Assembly: GCA_947304585.1 (NCBI GenBank)
Contig: CAMZBI010000006.1
Location: 1 to 64,000 of the forward strand
DNA: 64,000 nt
Direction: 5' to 3'
Source of the DNA: an uncultured Clostridia bacterium
Lineage (GTDB): Bacteria; Bacillota; Clostridia; UBA1212
The stretch's first letter is position 1; every line of letters begins with the position of its first letter. A program made the translations under genes and the position numbers. The notes below the pieces were generated by a model. The model made no database searches. It was given only the letters and a program-made list of their open reading frames with translations, and had not been told where the DNA came from. Below, in pieces: positions 9,321-18,136 of this stretch.

Positions 9321-9349
9321 TTGACAATGACAGGCGGTTTTAATATACT
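9321..9349 (+). promoter_or_regulatory. Strong sigma-A promoter for the EF-G-like gene
   Basis: TTGACA (9321-9326), exactly 17 bases, TATACT (9344-9349). The predicted start of transcription is about 110 bases before the ATG at 9469. Confidence 0.75.
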
Positions 9350-9468
9350 ATCGGTAAGTGTGTTGCGGCGGGAAGCGGGCAGCGCGATCCCGTTTTCAAA
9401 ACAGGGAGACACAGAACGCCGGCCGCATTCGCCATTACTAATATCATCAGTTTGGAGGAATTTGTATT

Positions 9469-11526
9469 ATGCAAAGCGCGGATTTACGCAATGTTATACT
9501 TCTGGGACACGGTGGCGTCGGTAAGACGTCTGTCGCCGAAGCAATGCTTTTCAACAGTAAGGCGATCAACCGTCTCGGAAAGATTATGGACGGAAATACT
9601 ACGCTTGATTACGATCCTGAGGAGATAAAGAGACAGTACTCTATTTACCTTTCGATGGCTCAGGTAGAGTGGAATAAGAAGAACATTAACCTGCTGGATG
9701 CTCCGGGCGCCCGTGATTTCATTGGCGAAATGCTTGAAGGCGCGGCAGTTGCGGACGCAGCGGTGATCGTTGCGGCAGGCGGCGTTGCAGTCGGCACTGA
9801 AAAGGCCTGGGATCTGGCAAACGAGAGAAACATTCCCAGATGCATTTTCATCAACAAGATGAACGACGAAACAGCTGAGTTTGACAAGATCTACGCTGAG
9901 ATCAAGGAAAAGCTCGGAAACTCCTGCGTGGCCATCCAGGTTCCGATCGTCGAGGACAGAAAGTTCGTCGGATTCGTCGACACCCTTCACATGAAGGCAA
10001 AGAAGTTCAAGGCAGGCGGAGACACAGAGGACATAGCTATCCCCGCATCCGTTAAGGGCCTTGCAGAAGAAATTCACGGCGCCATTGCCGAGATCGTTGC
10101 CGAGACAGACGAGGAACTCATGATGAAGTTTTTCGAAGGCGAAGAGTTCACAGAACAGGAGATCATTTCCGGATTTACGACAGCCGTTAAATCCTGCTCC
10201 TGCGCACCGGTTCTCCTTGGCGCTGCCTCCGATAACAACGGTATCAAAGAACTGGCCAATTTCATCTGCGAGTACTTCCCGTCCCCTGTGGAAGCAGCAG
10301 AAGCAACCGCTTTCGACGCCGATGGAAAAGAGATCAAAGTTGCTCTCCACGCAGACGAATCCCCTGTTCTGTTCGTGTTCAAGACAGTGGTTGACGCTTC
10401 CGGAAGGATTTCCCTCTTCAAAGTCATCACCGGCACAGTCAAGAACGGCGACTCCCTGAGAAACGTTGAAAAGGGCGCCGACGAGCGTATCGGCCAGCTC
10501 TTCGTGCTCAGAGGAAAGACACAGATCCCTGTACAGCAGCTCGTTGCAGGCGACATTGGCGCCGTAGCAAAACTTTCCAACACCGCTACCAACGACACAC
10601 TGTCCGGCAAGGGCGCATCCATCGTGATGCCCGCCATCAAATTCCCGGAGGCTCAGTTCAGCCAGTCTATCAAGTGCCTCAAGAAGGGCGACGACGATAA
10701 GCTCAGCCAGAGCCTTGCAAAACTCAGAGACGAAGACAAGATACTCTCCTTTGGAAACAACATCGAGACAGGCGAACTGGTCATCAACGCAACAGGCGAG
10801 AAGCATCTCGACATCGTTGTCAGCAAGCTCAAGAGCAGATACGGCGTGGAAGTTAAACTCGCCACCCCGAAGGTTGCCTACAGAGAGACCATCCGTAAGA
10901 AAGTCACTGAAGAATACACCCACAAGAAACAGTCCGGCGGCGCAGGCCAGTACGGAAAAGTCGTTATCGAGTTCGAACCCGGCGAGCAGGATGAGCTGGA
11001 ATTTGGCGAGAGAGTCGTCGGCGGAAGCGTTCCGAAGCAGTTCTTCCCCTCAGTTGAAAAGGGACTCGCTGAGAGCGTTAAAAAGGGCGTCCTCGCAGGC
11101 TACCCTGTGGTTAAACTCAAAGCCACCCTCGTTGACGGTAAATATCACCCGGTCGACTCCAAGGAAGTTGCCTTCGTAACAGCTGCCAGCATGGCTTACA
11201 AAAACGGCCTCCCGAAGGCTTCTCCTGTGCTCCTCGAGCCCATCCTCAACGTAAAAGTCAACGTTCCCGACAAGTACATGGGCGACGTCATTGGCGATCT
11301 CAACAAGCGCAGAGGCAGAGTTCTCGGTATGAACCCGGTTGGCGGCGGCAGGCAGGAAGTTGAGGCGGAAGTTCCCGCAGCTGAGATGTGGACATATGCC
11401 ACAGACCTGACATCCATTGCCCAGGCAAGAGCTTCTTACACCTCCGAATTCGTGAGATACGAAGAAGTTCCCGCCAATGTTGCCCAGGCGATAATCGACG
11501 CGGCCAAGGCTGAAGCGGAGGAATAA
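9469..11526 (+). CDS. Elongation factor G-like translational GTPase with altered G motifs
   Basis: Member of the EF-G superfamily, 685 residues, with the EF-G domain order: G domain (1-270), domain II, and domains III-V ending in the EF-G C-terminal fold (ILNVKVNVPDKYMGDVIGDLNKRRG). The P-loop GHGGVGKT at residues 14-21 is intact. The G3 motif is DAPGARDF at 77-84 instead of the DTPGHVDF of canonical EF-G, so the catalytic His is Ala. The G4 motif is NKMN at 129-132 instead of NKMD. The protein therefore belongs to the divergent EF-G-like paralogues of Firmicutes rather than the canonical fusA of the str operon; neighbours are not ribosomal. Whether it hydrolyses GTP normally is open. An AGGAATT-type site (GGAGGAA) precedes the ATG. 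Confidence 0.88.
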   Translation: MQSADLRNVILLGHGGVGKTSVAEAMLFNSKAINRLGKIMDGNTTLDYDPEEIKRQYSIYLSMAQVEWNKKNINLLDAPGARDFIGEMLEGAAVADAAVIVAAGGVAVGTEKAWDLANERNIPRCIFINKMNDETAEFDKIYAEIKEKLGNSCVAIQVPIVEDRKFVGFVDTLHMKAKKFKAGGDTEDIAIPASVKGLAEEIHGAIAEIVAETDEELMMKFFEGEEFTEQEIISGFTTAVKSCSCAPVLLGAASDNNGIKELANFICEYFPSPVEAAEATAFDADGKEIKVALHADESPVLFVFKTVVDASGRISLFKVITGTVKNGDSLRNVEKGADERIGQLFVLRGKTQIPVQQLVAGDIGAVAKLSNTATNDTLSGKGASIVMPAIKFPEAQFSQSIKCLKKGDDDKLSQSLAKLRDEDKILSFGNNIETGELVINATGEKHLDIVVSKLKSRYGVEVKLATPKVAYRETIRKKVTEEYTHKKQSGGAGQYGKVVIEFEPGEQDELEFGERVVGGSVPKQFFPSVEKGLAESVKKGVLAGYPVVKLKATLVDGKYHPVDSKEVAFVTAASMAYKNGLPKASPVLLEPILNVKVNVPDKYMGDVIGDLNKRRGRVLGMNPVGGGRQEVEAEVPAAEMWTYATDLTSIAQARASYTSEFVRYEEVPANVAQAIIDAAKAEAEE

Positions 11527-11686
11527 TCCCCCCGGGAGCAGGGTTTGATCCATAAAACCATTCGGGGGAAGCGTTGAGAGATCAATGTTTCCCCTGTTTT
11601 AAAAAAGAGACACTGAAAAGTTCCTGCGTTCGGAGGCAATAAACCGGGCCGGAACACAACATATACTGACACAAGGAGATACTGTT

Positions 11687-12622
11687 ATGCCGTTAGTTAC
11701 TTCAAAAGAAATGTTTGAAAAAGCCTACGCTGGCGGGTATGCCATTGGCGCGTTCAACGTAAACAACATGGAGATCATCCAGGGAATCACAGAGGCCGCA
11801 AAGGAACTGCAGGCTCCCCTCATTCTTCAGGTCTCCTCCGGCGCAAGAAAATACGCCAATCACACCTACCTCACAAAGCTGGTTGAAGCTGCCATCATTG
11901 AGACAGGCCTTCCCATCTGCCTGCACCTCGACCATGGCGACACTTTTGAGCTCTGCAAGTCCTGCATCGACGGCGGATTCACCTCCGTTATGATCGACGG
12001 CTCTCACCACAGCTTTGAGGACAACATCGCCCTCACAAAGCAGGTTGTCGATTATGCCCACGCCCACGGCGTTGTCGTTGAGGGCGAACTCGGAAGACTG
12101 GCAGGCATCGAGGATGCGGTTAACGTATCCGCAGAGGATGCATCCTACACCAATCCCGCCCAGGTCCAGGAATTCGTCGAGAGGACCGGCGTTGACTCCC
12201 TGGCTATCGCCATCGGAACCAGCCACGGTGCTTACAAATTCAAACCGGGCCAGAAACCCCAGCTCAGATTCGACATCCTTGCAGAAGTAGAGAAGAGACT
12301 TCCCGGATTCCCGATCGTTCTCCACGGCGCCAGCTCCGTTATTCCGGAGTTCGTTGAGACCATCAACAAGTACGGCGGCAATATGCCCGACGCCATCGGA
12401 ATCCCCGAGGACATGCTGCGGAAGGCCGCTTCAATGGCAGTCTGCAAGATCAACATCGACTCCGACTTGAGGCTTGCAATGACAGCCGCTATCAGAAAGT
12501 ATTTCGCCGAGAACCCGGCCCACTTCGACCCGAGACAGTATCTGAAGCCGGCAAGAGAGAACATAAAGAGGCTGGTTGCCCATAAGATTACGGACGTCCT
12601 TGGCTGCGACGGCAAAGCCTGA
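11687..12622 (+). CDS. fba: Class II fructose-bisphosphate aldolase
   Basis: Zinc-dependent aldolase of glycolysis and gluconeogenesis, splitting fructose 1,6-bisphosphate. Of 311 residues, the signatures GAFNVNNMEI, LHLDHGD (catalytic Asp and zinc His), VEGELGRLAG, IGTSHGAYKF (zinc His) and LHGASSV (zinc His) match class II FBA. The KINIDSDLR segment near 263 binds phosphate in this family. AAGGAGAT lies 8 bases upstream of the ATG. The gene stands alone between the EF-G-like gene and a repeat region. Confidence 0.95.
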   Translation: MPLVTSKEMFEKAYAGGYAIGAFNVNNMEIIQGITEAAKELQAPLILQVSSGARKYANHTYLTKLVEAAIIETGLPICLHLDHGDTFELCKSCIDGGFTSVMIDGSHHSFEDNIALTKQVVDYAHAHGVVVEGELGRLAGIEDAVNVSAEDASYTNPAQVQEFVERTGVDSLAIAIGTSHGAYKFKPGQKPQLRFDILAEVEKRLPGFPIVLHGASSVIPEFVETINKYGGNMPDAIGIPEDMLRKAASMAVCKINIDSDLRLAMTAAIRKYFAENPAHFDPRQYLKPARENIKRLVAHKITDVLGCDGKA

Positions 12623-12637
12623 ACGCTTTGTTCAGGC
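12617..12637 (+). terminator. Hairpin at the fba stop codon
   Basis: Perfect 8-bp stem GCCTGAAC/GTTCAGGC with loop GCTTT; the stop codon TGA is inside the left arm. Only a short T-rich stretch (CTATTTAC) follows, so it may be a weak terminator. A related hairpin recurs in each 170-bp repeat downstream. Confidence 0.45.
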
Positions 12638-12650
12638 TATTTACGTAAAC

Positions 12651-13050
12651 CGCCGGGAGAATAGAGTTCATATTGTGTCCTTCGGACGGATTGCTGGCGG
12701 TTTACTTTTCGAGAGCGCCACGCTCGCAGTACCTTTGTACAGCTTCGGTGACGCGCTCGAAAAAATAGCTCTGAACAAAGCGTTCAGGGCTAAAGCTTAG
12801 ACTAGGCCCACTGTGCAGACCGCCGGGAGAATAGAGTTCATATTGTGTCCTTCGGACGGATTGCTGGCGGTTTACTTTTCGAGAGCGCCACGCTCGCAGT
12901 ACCTTTGTACAGCTTCGGTGACGCGCTCGAAAAAATAGCTCTGAACAAAGCGTTCAGGGCTAAAGCTTAGACTAGGCCCACTGTGCAGACCGCCGGGAGA
13001 ATAGAGTTCATATTGTGTCCTTCGGACGGATTACTGGCGGTTTACTTTTC
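12651..13050 (+). repeat. Tandem 170-bp repeat, two identical units plus a 60-bp partial third
   Basis: Units at 12651-12820 and 12821-12990 are identical base for base; a third copy at 12991-13050 matches the first 60 bases except for one change (G to A in TTGCTGG). Each full unit contains at least three inverted repeats: ACCGCC...GGCGGT, TTTTCGAG...CTCGAAAA and GCTCTGAAC-AAAGC-GTTCAGGGC. In the first unit the outer stem extends to 10 bp (GTAAACCGCC at 12645 with GGCGGTTTAC at 12696). No credible coding sequence lies in it. It fills the whole gap between fba and the YlbF-like gene. Confidence 0.9.
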
Positions 13051-13084
13051 ACCTGACGGTGTTGGACCGAAAAAAGAGGTATTT

Positions 13085-13465
13085 ATGGATTATATTGAAG
13101 CTGCGGCAGCTCTTGGCCAGGCCCTTGTGGACAGCCCTGAGTACAGGAAACTGACGACTGCAGAGGCCGGAACATTCTCCGACAGCGAAGCGGCAAACAT
13201 TCTTGTGGAGTACAGGAAGGTTCAGCAGGAAATGGCGGCGGCCGCAGGCGGAGACGTCACACAGGAAGAACTGGACGCGATAAGGACCAGACTCCTTGAG
13301 AAACAGAGAGAACTCAACTCCAACAAGGTCATCAAGGAATATCTTGACGCCAAGAAAGCCTTTGACCAGATGATGCAGGAAGTCAACAGTGTGCTTACCC
13401 ATTATCTGGAGGGCGGTTCCTCAAACTGCAGCGGTAGCTGCGATACCTGCGGAGGCTGCGGCTAA
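13085..13465 (+). CDS. YlbF/RicA (YmcA)-family protein with C-terminal cysteine cluster
   Basis: Small all-helical protein of 126 residues in the YlbF/YmcA family. In Bacillus subtilis these proteins form the RicA/RicF/RicT (Y) complex, which binds iron-sulfur clusters and promotes RNA maturation by RNase Y. The C-terminus NCSGSCDTCGGCG has four cysteines that could help ligate a cluster. In B. subtilis ymcA also lies just upstream of mutS, which supports the family call. The start at 13085 follows AAAAAAGAGGT; the longer open frame from 12983 reads into the repeat and is rejected. Confidence 0.8.
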   Translation: MDYIEAAAALGQALVDSPEYRKLTTAEAGTFSDSEAANILVEYRKVQQEMAAAAGGDVTQEELDAIRTRLLEKQRELNSNKVIKEYLDAKKAFDQMMQEVNSVLTHYLEGGSSNCSGSCDTCGGCG

Positions 13466-13523
13466 GCTGCTGTTTGCGCGATTTTGATTGGCGGGTAAGA
13501 CCGCCTTCTTACTTTAATCAGCT

Positions 13524-16229
13524 ATGGATCAACCGGCAAATTATCAGGAGCTCATGGCAAAAGTCACGCCAATGATGCGCCAATATCTGGAAACAAAGCA
13601 AAAAAGCCGCGACTGCTTGCTGTTTTTCAGGCTCGGGGATTTTTATGAGTTGTTTTTCGAGGATGCCGAGATCGCTTCAAGAGAGCTGGAACTTGTGTTG
13701 ACGGGAAAGGACTGCGGCCTGGACAGGAGAGCCCCAATGTGCGGGATACCCTACCATGCAGCGACCTCATACATCGGAAGGCTTGTCGGCAGAGGCTACA
13801 AGGTGGCGGTCTGCGAGCAGCTGGAGGATCCGGCCCTTGCCAAGGGAATAGTCAAGCGTGACATAATAAAAGTCTACACCCCGGGAACCGTTACCGACGA
13901 GGCGATGCTTGACCAGAAGACGAACAACAACATTGCCGCAGTGTTCGGGCTTGGCGGTTTTTACGGCCTTGCCTGCTGCGATATCACAACGGGGGAGTTC
14001 CGGATGACCTCGTTTACCGTTGGCGCATCCCTGACCCATCTGAAGGACGAGATCGCAAGGCTGACGCCGAAAGAACTTGTGGTCAATGCAGACTGCACAG
14101 AGGCTGATGCAATAATTGCCGCCGCGGAGACCTATTCAGGAGCCTTTGCAAGCAAGATCGGGGCGGAGATGTTTGACATTGGCGAGGCTAAAGCAGCCGT
14201 GGAGAGGATCGCAAACGCCAAAAAGATCCTGAAGAGCAGCTTCGAAAGCAGAGACGCAGGAAAAAAGAGAGAAAATGAGACTAAAAACATTTCCGAAGCG
14301 GACGATTTTGCAATGCGGGCCGCGGGCTGTCTGGTGAGAGTGCTGGAGGATACCCAGAAGACGGATCTTGAGGGCATTATCAGGCCGGTGCTTTACAAGA
14401 CTTCGGAGTTTATGACCGTGGACGCCCAGTCCCGCAGAAACCTGGAGATCAGCGAATCCATGCGGGACCGCAAAAAATACGGTTCCCTCCTTTGGGTGCT
14501 GGACAAAACAGAGACCGCAATGGGTGGAAGAAAGCTGAGAAACTGGCTGGAGACCCCGCTCATAGACAAGGACGAGATAGAAAAGCGGCAGGACGCCGTG
14601 GCGGAGCTTTTTGACAAGTTTATGTTGAGAAGCGAGATGACGGAACACCTGAAGGGGGTCTACGACATTGAGAGACTTGCCGGCAGGGTCACAATGGGAA
14701 GCTGCAACGCCAGAGAGATGCTTTCCCTCAAACAGTCACTGATGAAGCTTCCGGCGCTCAAAAGCCTGCTGAAGACTGCTTCAAGCGGCCTTTTGAAGGA
14801 TATCTGTGAGAACATTGACACCCTTGACGGATTGGCGGATCTGCTGGAAAGGGCGATTGCCGACGACCCGCCGGTGACCATAACCGACGGAGATATAATC
14901 AAAAAAGGGTTTGACGAGACAATAGACCGCTACCGGGAGGCCAATATCGACGGCAAGCGCTGGCTCTCCGAACTGGAGGCCCGGGAGAGGGAAAAGACCG
15001 GCATCAAGAAGCTTAAAGTCGGCTACAACACGGTATTCGGCTACTACATAGAGGTCTCAAACTCGTTTAAGGATCTCGTACCCCCGGATTATGTGAGAAA
15101 ACAGACCCTGACCAATGCGGAAAGGTACATCACCGACGAACTGAAAAAGCTTGAAACGGAACTCCTGGACGCCGAGAGAAATCTCAAGGCCCTTGAAGAG
15201 CAGAGGTTCAGAGAAATCAGAAATACTGCCGCAGGGTATTCGGCGGAGCTACACAGAAACGCGGACGCAGTGGCGGTGCTTGACGTGCTTTGCTCTTTTG
15301 CGACCGTTGCCGAGCGAGAGAATTACACAAGACCTGAGATCACTGAAGAGACTGTGATCAGGCTGAAAAACTGCCGCCATCCGGTGATCGAAAAGATGCC
15401 GGGCTGCGACGTTTTCGTGCCCAACGATGCAAAGCTGGACTGCGATGACGATATGCTCCTGGTGATCACCGGACCCAACATGGCAGGCAAATCCACCTAC
15501 ATGAGAATGGTGGCGCTGACGGTCCTGATGGCTCAGACGGGCAGTTTCGTGCCTGCGGACAGCGCTGTTATCGGCATTGCTGACAAGCTGTTTACCAGGG
15601 TCGGCGCCAGCGACGATCTTGCCCAAGGCCGTTCCACCTTTATGGTTGAGATGTGCGAAGTGGCAAACATTGTGGAAAACGCCACGCCAAGGAGCCTTCT
15701 GATACTTGACGAGATCGGCCGGGGCACCAGCACTTTTGACGGTCTCTCCATCGCATGGGCTGTGCTGGAGTTCATCATCCAGAATCTTAAATGCAGGACC
15801 CTTTTTGCCACCCACTACCACGAGCTCACTGAGCTTGAGGACAAACTGCCCGGGGTCAAGAACTACTGTGTGGACGTGAAGAAAAAAGGTGACGAGATCA
15901 CTTTTCTCAGGAAGATCAAGCGGGGCGGAGCGGACGGAAGCTACGGAATCTCTGTGGCAATGCTTGCCGGTCTCCCCAAAGCGATAACCCTCCGGGCAAA
16001 AGAGATCCTTGGGTCACTTGAAGAGACAGACCTGGGGAAGAAAGAGATCAAAAACATCGGAAAAAAGAAAGAGGGCGGCTCTCCGGACCTGTTCTCCTTT
16101 GCGGCGGCAACCGCAATGCAGGACGACATTATAACCGAACTCAAGGAGCTGGACGTCACGAAGATGACGCCAATGGAGTGCATGAACGTGCTCTACAACC
16201 TTGCGAAGAGGGCAAACGACAGAAAATAG
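13524..16229 (+). CDS. mutS: DNA mismatch repair protein MutS
   Basis: Mismatch-recognition ATPase, 901 residues, MutS1 type. The mismatch-binding loop FFRLGDFYELFFEDA (canonical FYE motif) lies near residue 37, the Walker A GPNMAGKST at 650-658, the Walker B/signature region DEIGRGTSTFDG from 729, and the HYHEL segment near 765. The first ATG (13524) has no clear ribosome-binding site; an internal ATG at 13554 gives the classical MAKVTPMMRQYLE start and is preceded by AGGAG, though only 3 bases away. The gene follows the YlbF-like gene, separated by a small hairpin (GGCGG/CCGCC, 13490-13505). Confidence 0.97.
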   Translation: MDQPANYQELMAKVTPMMRQYLETKQKSRDCLLFFRLGDFYELFFEDAEIASRELELVLTGKDCGLDRRAPMCGIPYHAATSYIGRLVGRGYKVAVCEQLEDPALAKGIVKRDIIKVYTPGTVTDEAMLDQKTNNNIAAVFGLGGFYGLACCDITTGEFRMTSFTVGASLTHLKDEIARLTPKELVVNADCTEADAIIAAAETYSGAFASKIGAEMFDIGEAKAAVERIANAKKILKSSFESRDAGKKRENETKNISEADDFAMRAAGCLVRVLEDTQKTDLEGIIRPVLYKTSEFMTVDAQSRRNLEISESMRDRKKYGSLLWVLDKTETAMGGRKLRNWLETPLIDKDEIEKRQDAVAELFDKFMLRSEMTEHLKGVYDIERLAGRVTMGSCNAREMLSLKQSLMKLPALKSLLKTASSGLLKDICENIDTLDGLADLLERAIADDPPVTITDGDIIKKGFDETIDRYREANIDGKRWLSELEAREREKTGIKKLKVGYNTVFGYYIEVSNSFKDLVPPDYVRKQTLTNAERYITDELKKLETELLDAERNLKALEEQRFREIRNTAAGYSAELHRNADAVAVLDVLCSFATVAERENYTRPEITEETVIRLKNCRHPVIEKMPGCDVFVPNDAKLDCDDDMLLVITGPNMAGKSTYMRMVALTVLMAQTGSFVPADSAVIGIADKLFTRVGASDDLAQGRSTFMVEMCEVANIVENATPRSLLILDEIGRGTSTFDGLSIAWAVLEFIIQNLKCRTLFATHYHELTELEDKLPGVKNYCVDVKKKGDEITFLRKIKRGGADGSYGISVAMLAGLPKAITLRAKEILGSLEETDLGKKEIKNIGKKKEGGSPDLFSFAAATAMQDDIITELKELDVTKMTPMECMNVLYNLAKRANDRK

Positions 16230-16253
16230 TCCCGAATTGCATTCTAAACGCTG

Positions 16254-16278
16254 AAACCGGGCCTTATCCCCGGTTTTT
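16254..16278 (+). terminator. mutS terminator
   Basis: Stem AAACCGGG (16254-16261)/CCCGGTTT (16269-16276), loop of 7, followed by further T residues. Confidence 0.8.
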
Positions 16279-16295
16279 GTGACTTGAAATGTAAC

Positions 16296-16324
16296 TTGAA
16301 AATACCGGAAAAGTCTTTTACACT
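16296..16324 (+). promoter_or_regulatory. Putative promoter for the membrane glycosyltransferase
   Basis: TTGAAA (16296-16301), 17 bases, TACACT (16319-16324), 25-30 bases before the gene. By-eye match. Confidence 0.5.
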
Positions 16325-16354
16325 ATATAAAACAGTTCTCCGGAGGAAATGACG

Positions 16355-17899
16355 TTGGAAAACAAAGCGATTTCAAAAATAGGCCGGTACCTCGCAAAAC
16401 GGATCCCCGAGACCGTCGTCTCGGCTGTTTTCTTCTGCCTTTCGACTGTTGCATTTGTTTTGGTGATGTCCGTCACCAAGTACAACGTCTGGTATTCCGT
16501 GATCGCTGCGGTGCTCTCCTTTGTCCTCTTTGATTTTTGCGCCATAGCCTGCGTCTTTGCCGCAGGAAAGGAGATCAGAAGGTCTGTTCTGAGACAAGAC
16601 CCGGAGCAGGACGTCGAGGTCGCAGGCGGGCCGGAAAGACCTGAAAAAAAACAGATCCTGAAGGATGTCCTCCTCATAGCTGCGGGCTGTGCTCTGTTTG
16701 CTTTGGTCACCATCGGCGCCGTTTTCCTCATCTCGAAATCCATGGGAGTCGGCGGAGACTTCAACGGTCTCATAAGATTCCGGTTCGGGACTCTCGACAG
16801 CCAGCATTACCTATATATAGCGGAATATGGCTACACGCCCTCCACCTCGGATGATTACGGCAGAGTCGTTGAAATAGTGTTTTTCCCGGGCTACCCGATA
16901 ACGGTAAAACTCCTGGGGATGATCATCAAAGACTATTTTGCCGCAGGGATGATCGTGTCATTCCTATGCTTCACCGCTTCGGCAATACTTCTTTATCTTC
17001 TCATGCTGGAATATTTCAGCAGAAAAGACGCAATTTACTCTGTTATTCTCCTTTTCTTCATGCCCGGGGCCTTCTTCTTTATCTCGCCAATGACAGAGAG
17101 CATGTTCCTCGCGCTGACATTGGCGACGGTGTATCTGATCAAAAAGAAGAAGTGGTTTGCGGCAGGCATCTGCGGCATGTTCTGCTCCTTCACAAGGTCA
17201 GCCGGAATCATCGTGGCGGGCATCTTTGTGTTTGAACTTTTCAAAGAGTTTCTCACTGAAATATCGACCCTGCGGGCCCGGTCGGAAAAAGAGCGGGGCG
17301 CCGTTGCCCGGACCGTGTGGAAATACATCGCAAGGCTCATACCGGCAGTTATAATCTTCGGAGGGCTGGCAGGATTCCTTGTGATCAACAAGGCCCTGAA
17401 CGGCGATCCATTTTCATTCGTATACTACGAGAAAAAACAGTGGGGACAGTCTCTTGGCTGGTTCTTTGAGACCGCGGCATACAGCGCCAAGGACGTGGTC
17501 AGCTATCTCAGCGGCCAGACGGGTTCCAATCCCTACGTAGGATTTTCGGTTTTTGTCATGAATCTGGTTGCCATCTTCGGGATCACGGGTACCCTTGCGG
17601 TGAAGGGCAGAAAGCTTCCGGCCTCATATGTTTTGTATGCGCTGGCCTATTTCGTCATATCCTACGGCGTCACCTGGCTCCTCAGCGGAATGAGATACAT
17701 GGACGGCCTGTTCATAATGCCAATGGCCCTTGCGGCGAGCAGCGGCAAATATCTCCTGGGCAGTTCCCCTTCCGAAAAGTCCCCCGAATCTTCCAAATAC
17801 GTCAACGGCAGGCTGAGAAGCGTGCTTCTCATAACTTCAATGGCGATCCTCTCCGTGACGTATCTCGTAATGTTCTGCGCAAGGTGGCAGATCTGGTAA
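16355..17899 (+). CDS. Polytopic membrane protein, PIG-V/GT-C-type mannosyltransferase-like
   Basis: Integral membrane protein of about 514 residues with roughly ten hydrophobic segments. The segments LDSQHYLYIAEYGY (near residue 150), VFFPGYPITVK, FMPGAFFFISPMTESMF and SFTRSAGI match, in order, the pattern of the eukaryotic PIG-V/bacterial homologue family, which transfers sugars from lipid-linked donors. The D in LDSQHY is in the position of the GT-C catalytic Asp (inference). TTG at 16355 is preferred because GGAGG at 16342-16346 is 8 bases away; the ATG at 16349 would have only 2 bases of spacing. It is monocistronic between two terminators. Confidence 0.7.
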   Translation: MENKAISKIGRYLAKRIPETVVSAVFFCLSTVAFVLVMSVTKYNVWYSVIAAVLSFVLFDFCAIACVFAAGKEIRRSVLRQDPEQDVEVAGGPERPEKKQILKDVLLIAAGCALFALVTIGAVFLISKSMGVGGDFNGLIRFRFGTLDSQHYLYIAEYGYTPSTSDDYGRVVEIVFFPGYPITVKLLGMIIKDYFAAGMIVSFLCFTASAILLYLLMLEYFSRKDAIYSVILLFFMPGAFFFISPMTESMFLALTLATVYLIKKKKWFAAGICGMFCSFTRSAGIIVAGIFVFELFKEFLTEISTLRARSEKERGAVARTVWKYIARLIPAVIIFGGLAGFLVINKALNGDPFSFVYYEKKQWGQSLGWFFETAAYSAKDVVSYLSGQTGSNPYVGFSVFVMNLVAIFGITGTLAVKGRKLPASYVLYALAYFVISYGVTWLLSGMRYMDGLFIMPMALAASSGKYLLGSSPSEKSPESSKYVNGRLRSVLLITSMAILSVTYLVMFCARWQIW

Positions 17900-17941
17900 A
17901 TCTAAGACTGTCCTGATATGTAATGCCCGGTGAACCGGTGT

Positions 17942-17962
17942 GCGGCCGTAAGGGCCGCTTTT
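17942..17962 (+). terminator. Terminator after the membrane glycosyltransferase
   Basis: Stem GCGGCC/GGCCGC with loop GTAAG followed by TTTT. Confidence 0.75.
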
Positions 17963-17993
17963 CGGTATTATAAGGTCCCTGACTTTGACGACC

Positions 17994-18022
17994 TTGACTG
18001 AAAGGCGGTTTGGAGGTAAAAT
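17994..18022 (+). promoter_or_regulatory. Sigma-A promoter for ribU
   Basis: TTGACT (17994-17999), 17-base spacer, TAAAAT (18017-18022), about 115 bases before the ribU start. Confidence 0.6.
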
Positions 18023-18025
18023 AAA

Positions 18026-18136
18026 CCCGTTCAAAAGACGGGCAGAGGCTATTTTTTCGGGCCCCTGCGAAGCCGCGAACGACTTTTACTCAAAGCTGTT
18101 TTTCAAAACCCAAGCTGCTCGGAAAGGGGGCTGTTT
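18026..18136 (+). promoter_or_regulatory. ribU 5' leader with hairpin and T-tract
   Basis: Holds a stem CCCGT (18026-18030)/ACGGG (18038-18042) and a T6 run at 18052-18057. I looked for the conserved FMN riboswitch boxes expected before a riboflavin transporter and do not see them, so any control is of another kind or absent. Confidence 0.4.

Noticed and set aside
12576..12800. Short frame from the fba end into the 170-bp repeat
   Set aside because: It is in a different frame of fba and mainly repeat sequence; no ribosome site.
18023..18136. FMN riboswitch before ribU
   Set aside because: The conserved boxes of the RFN element could not be found.
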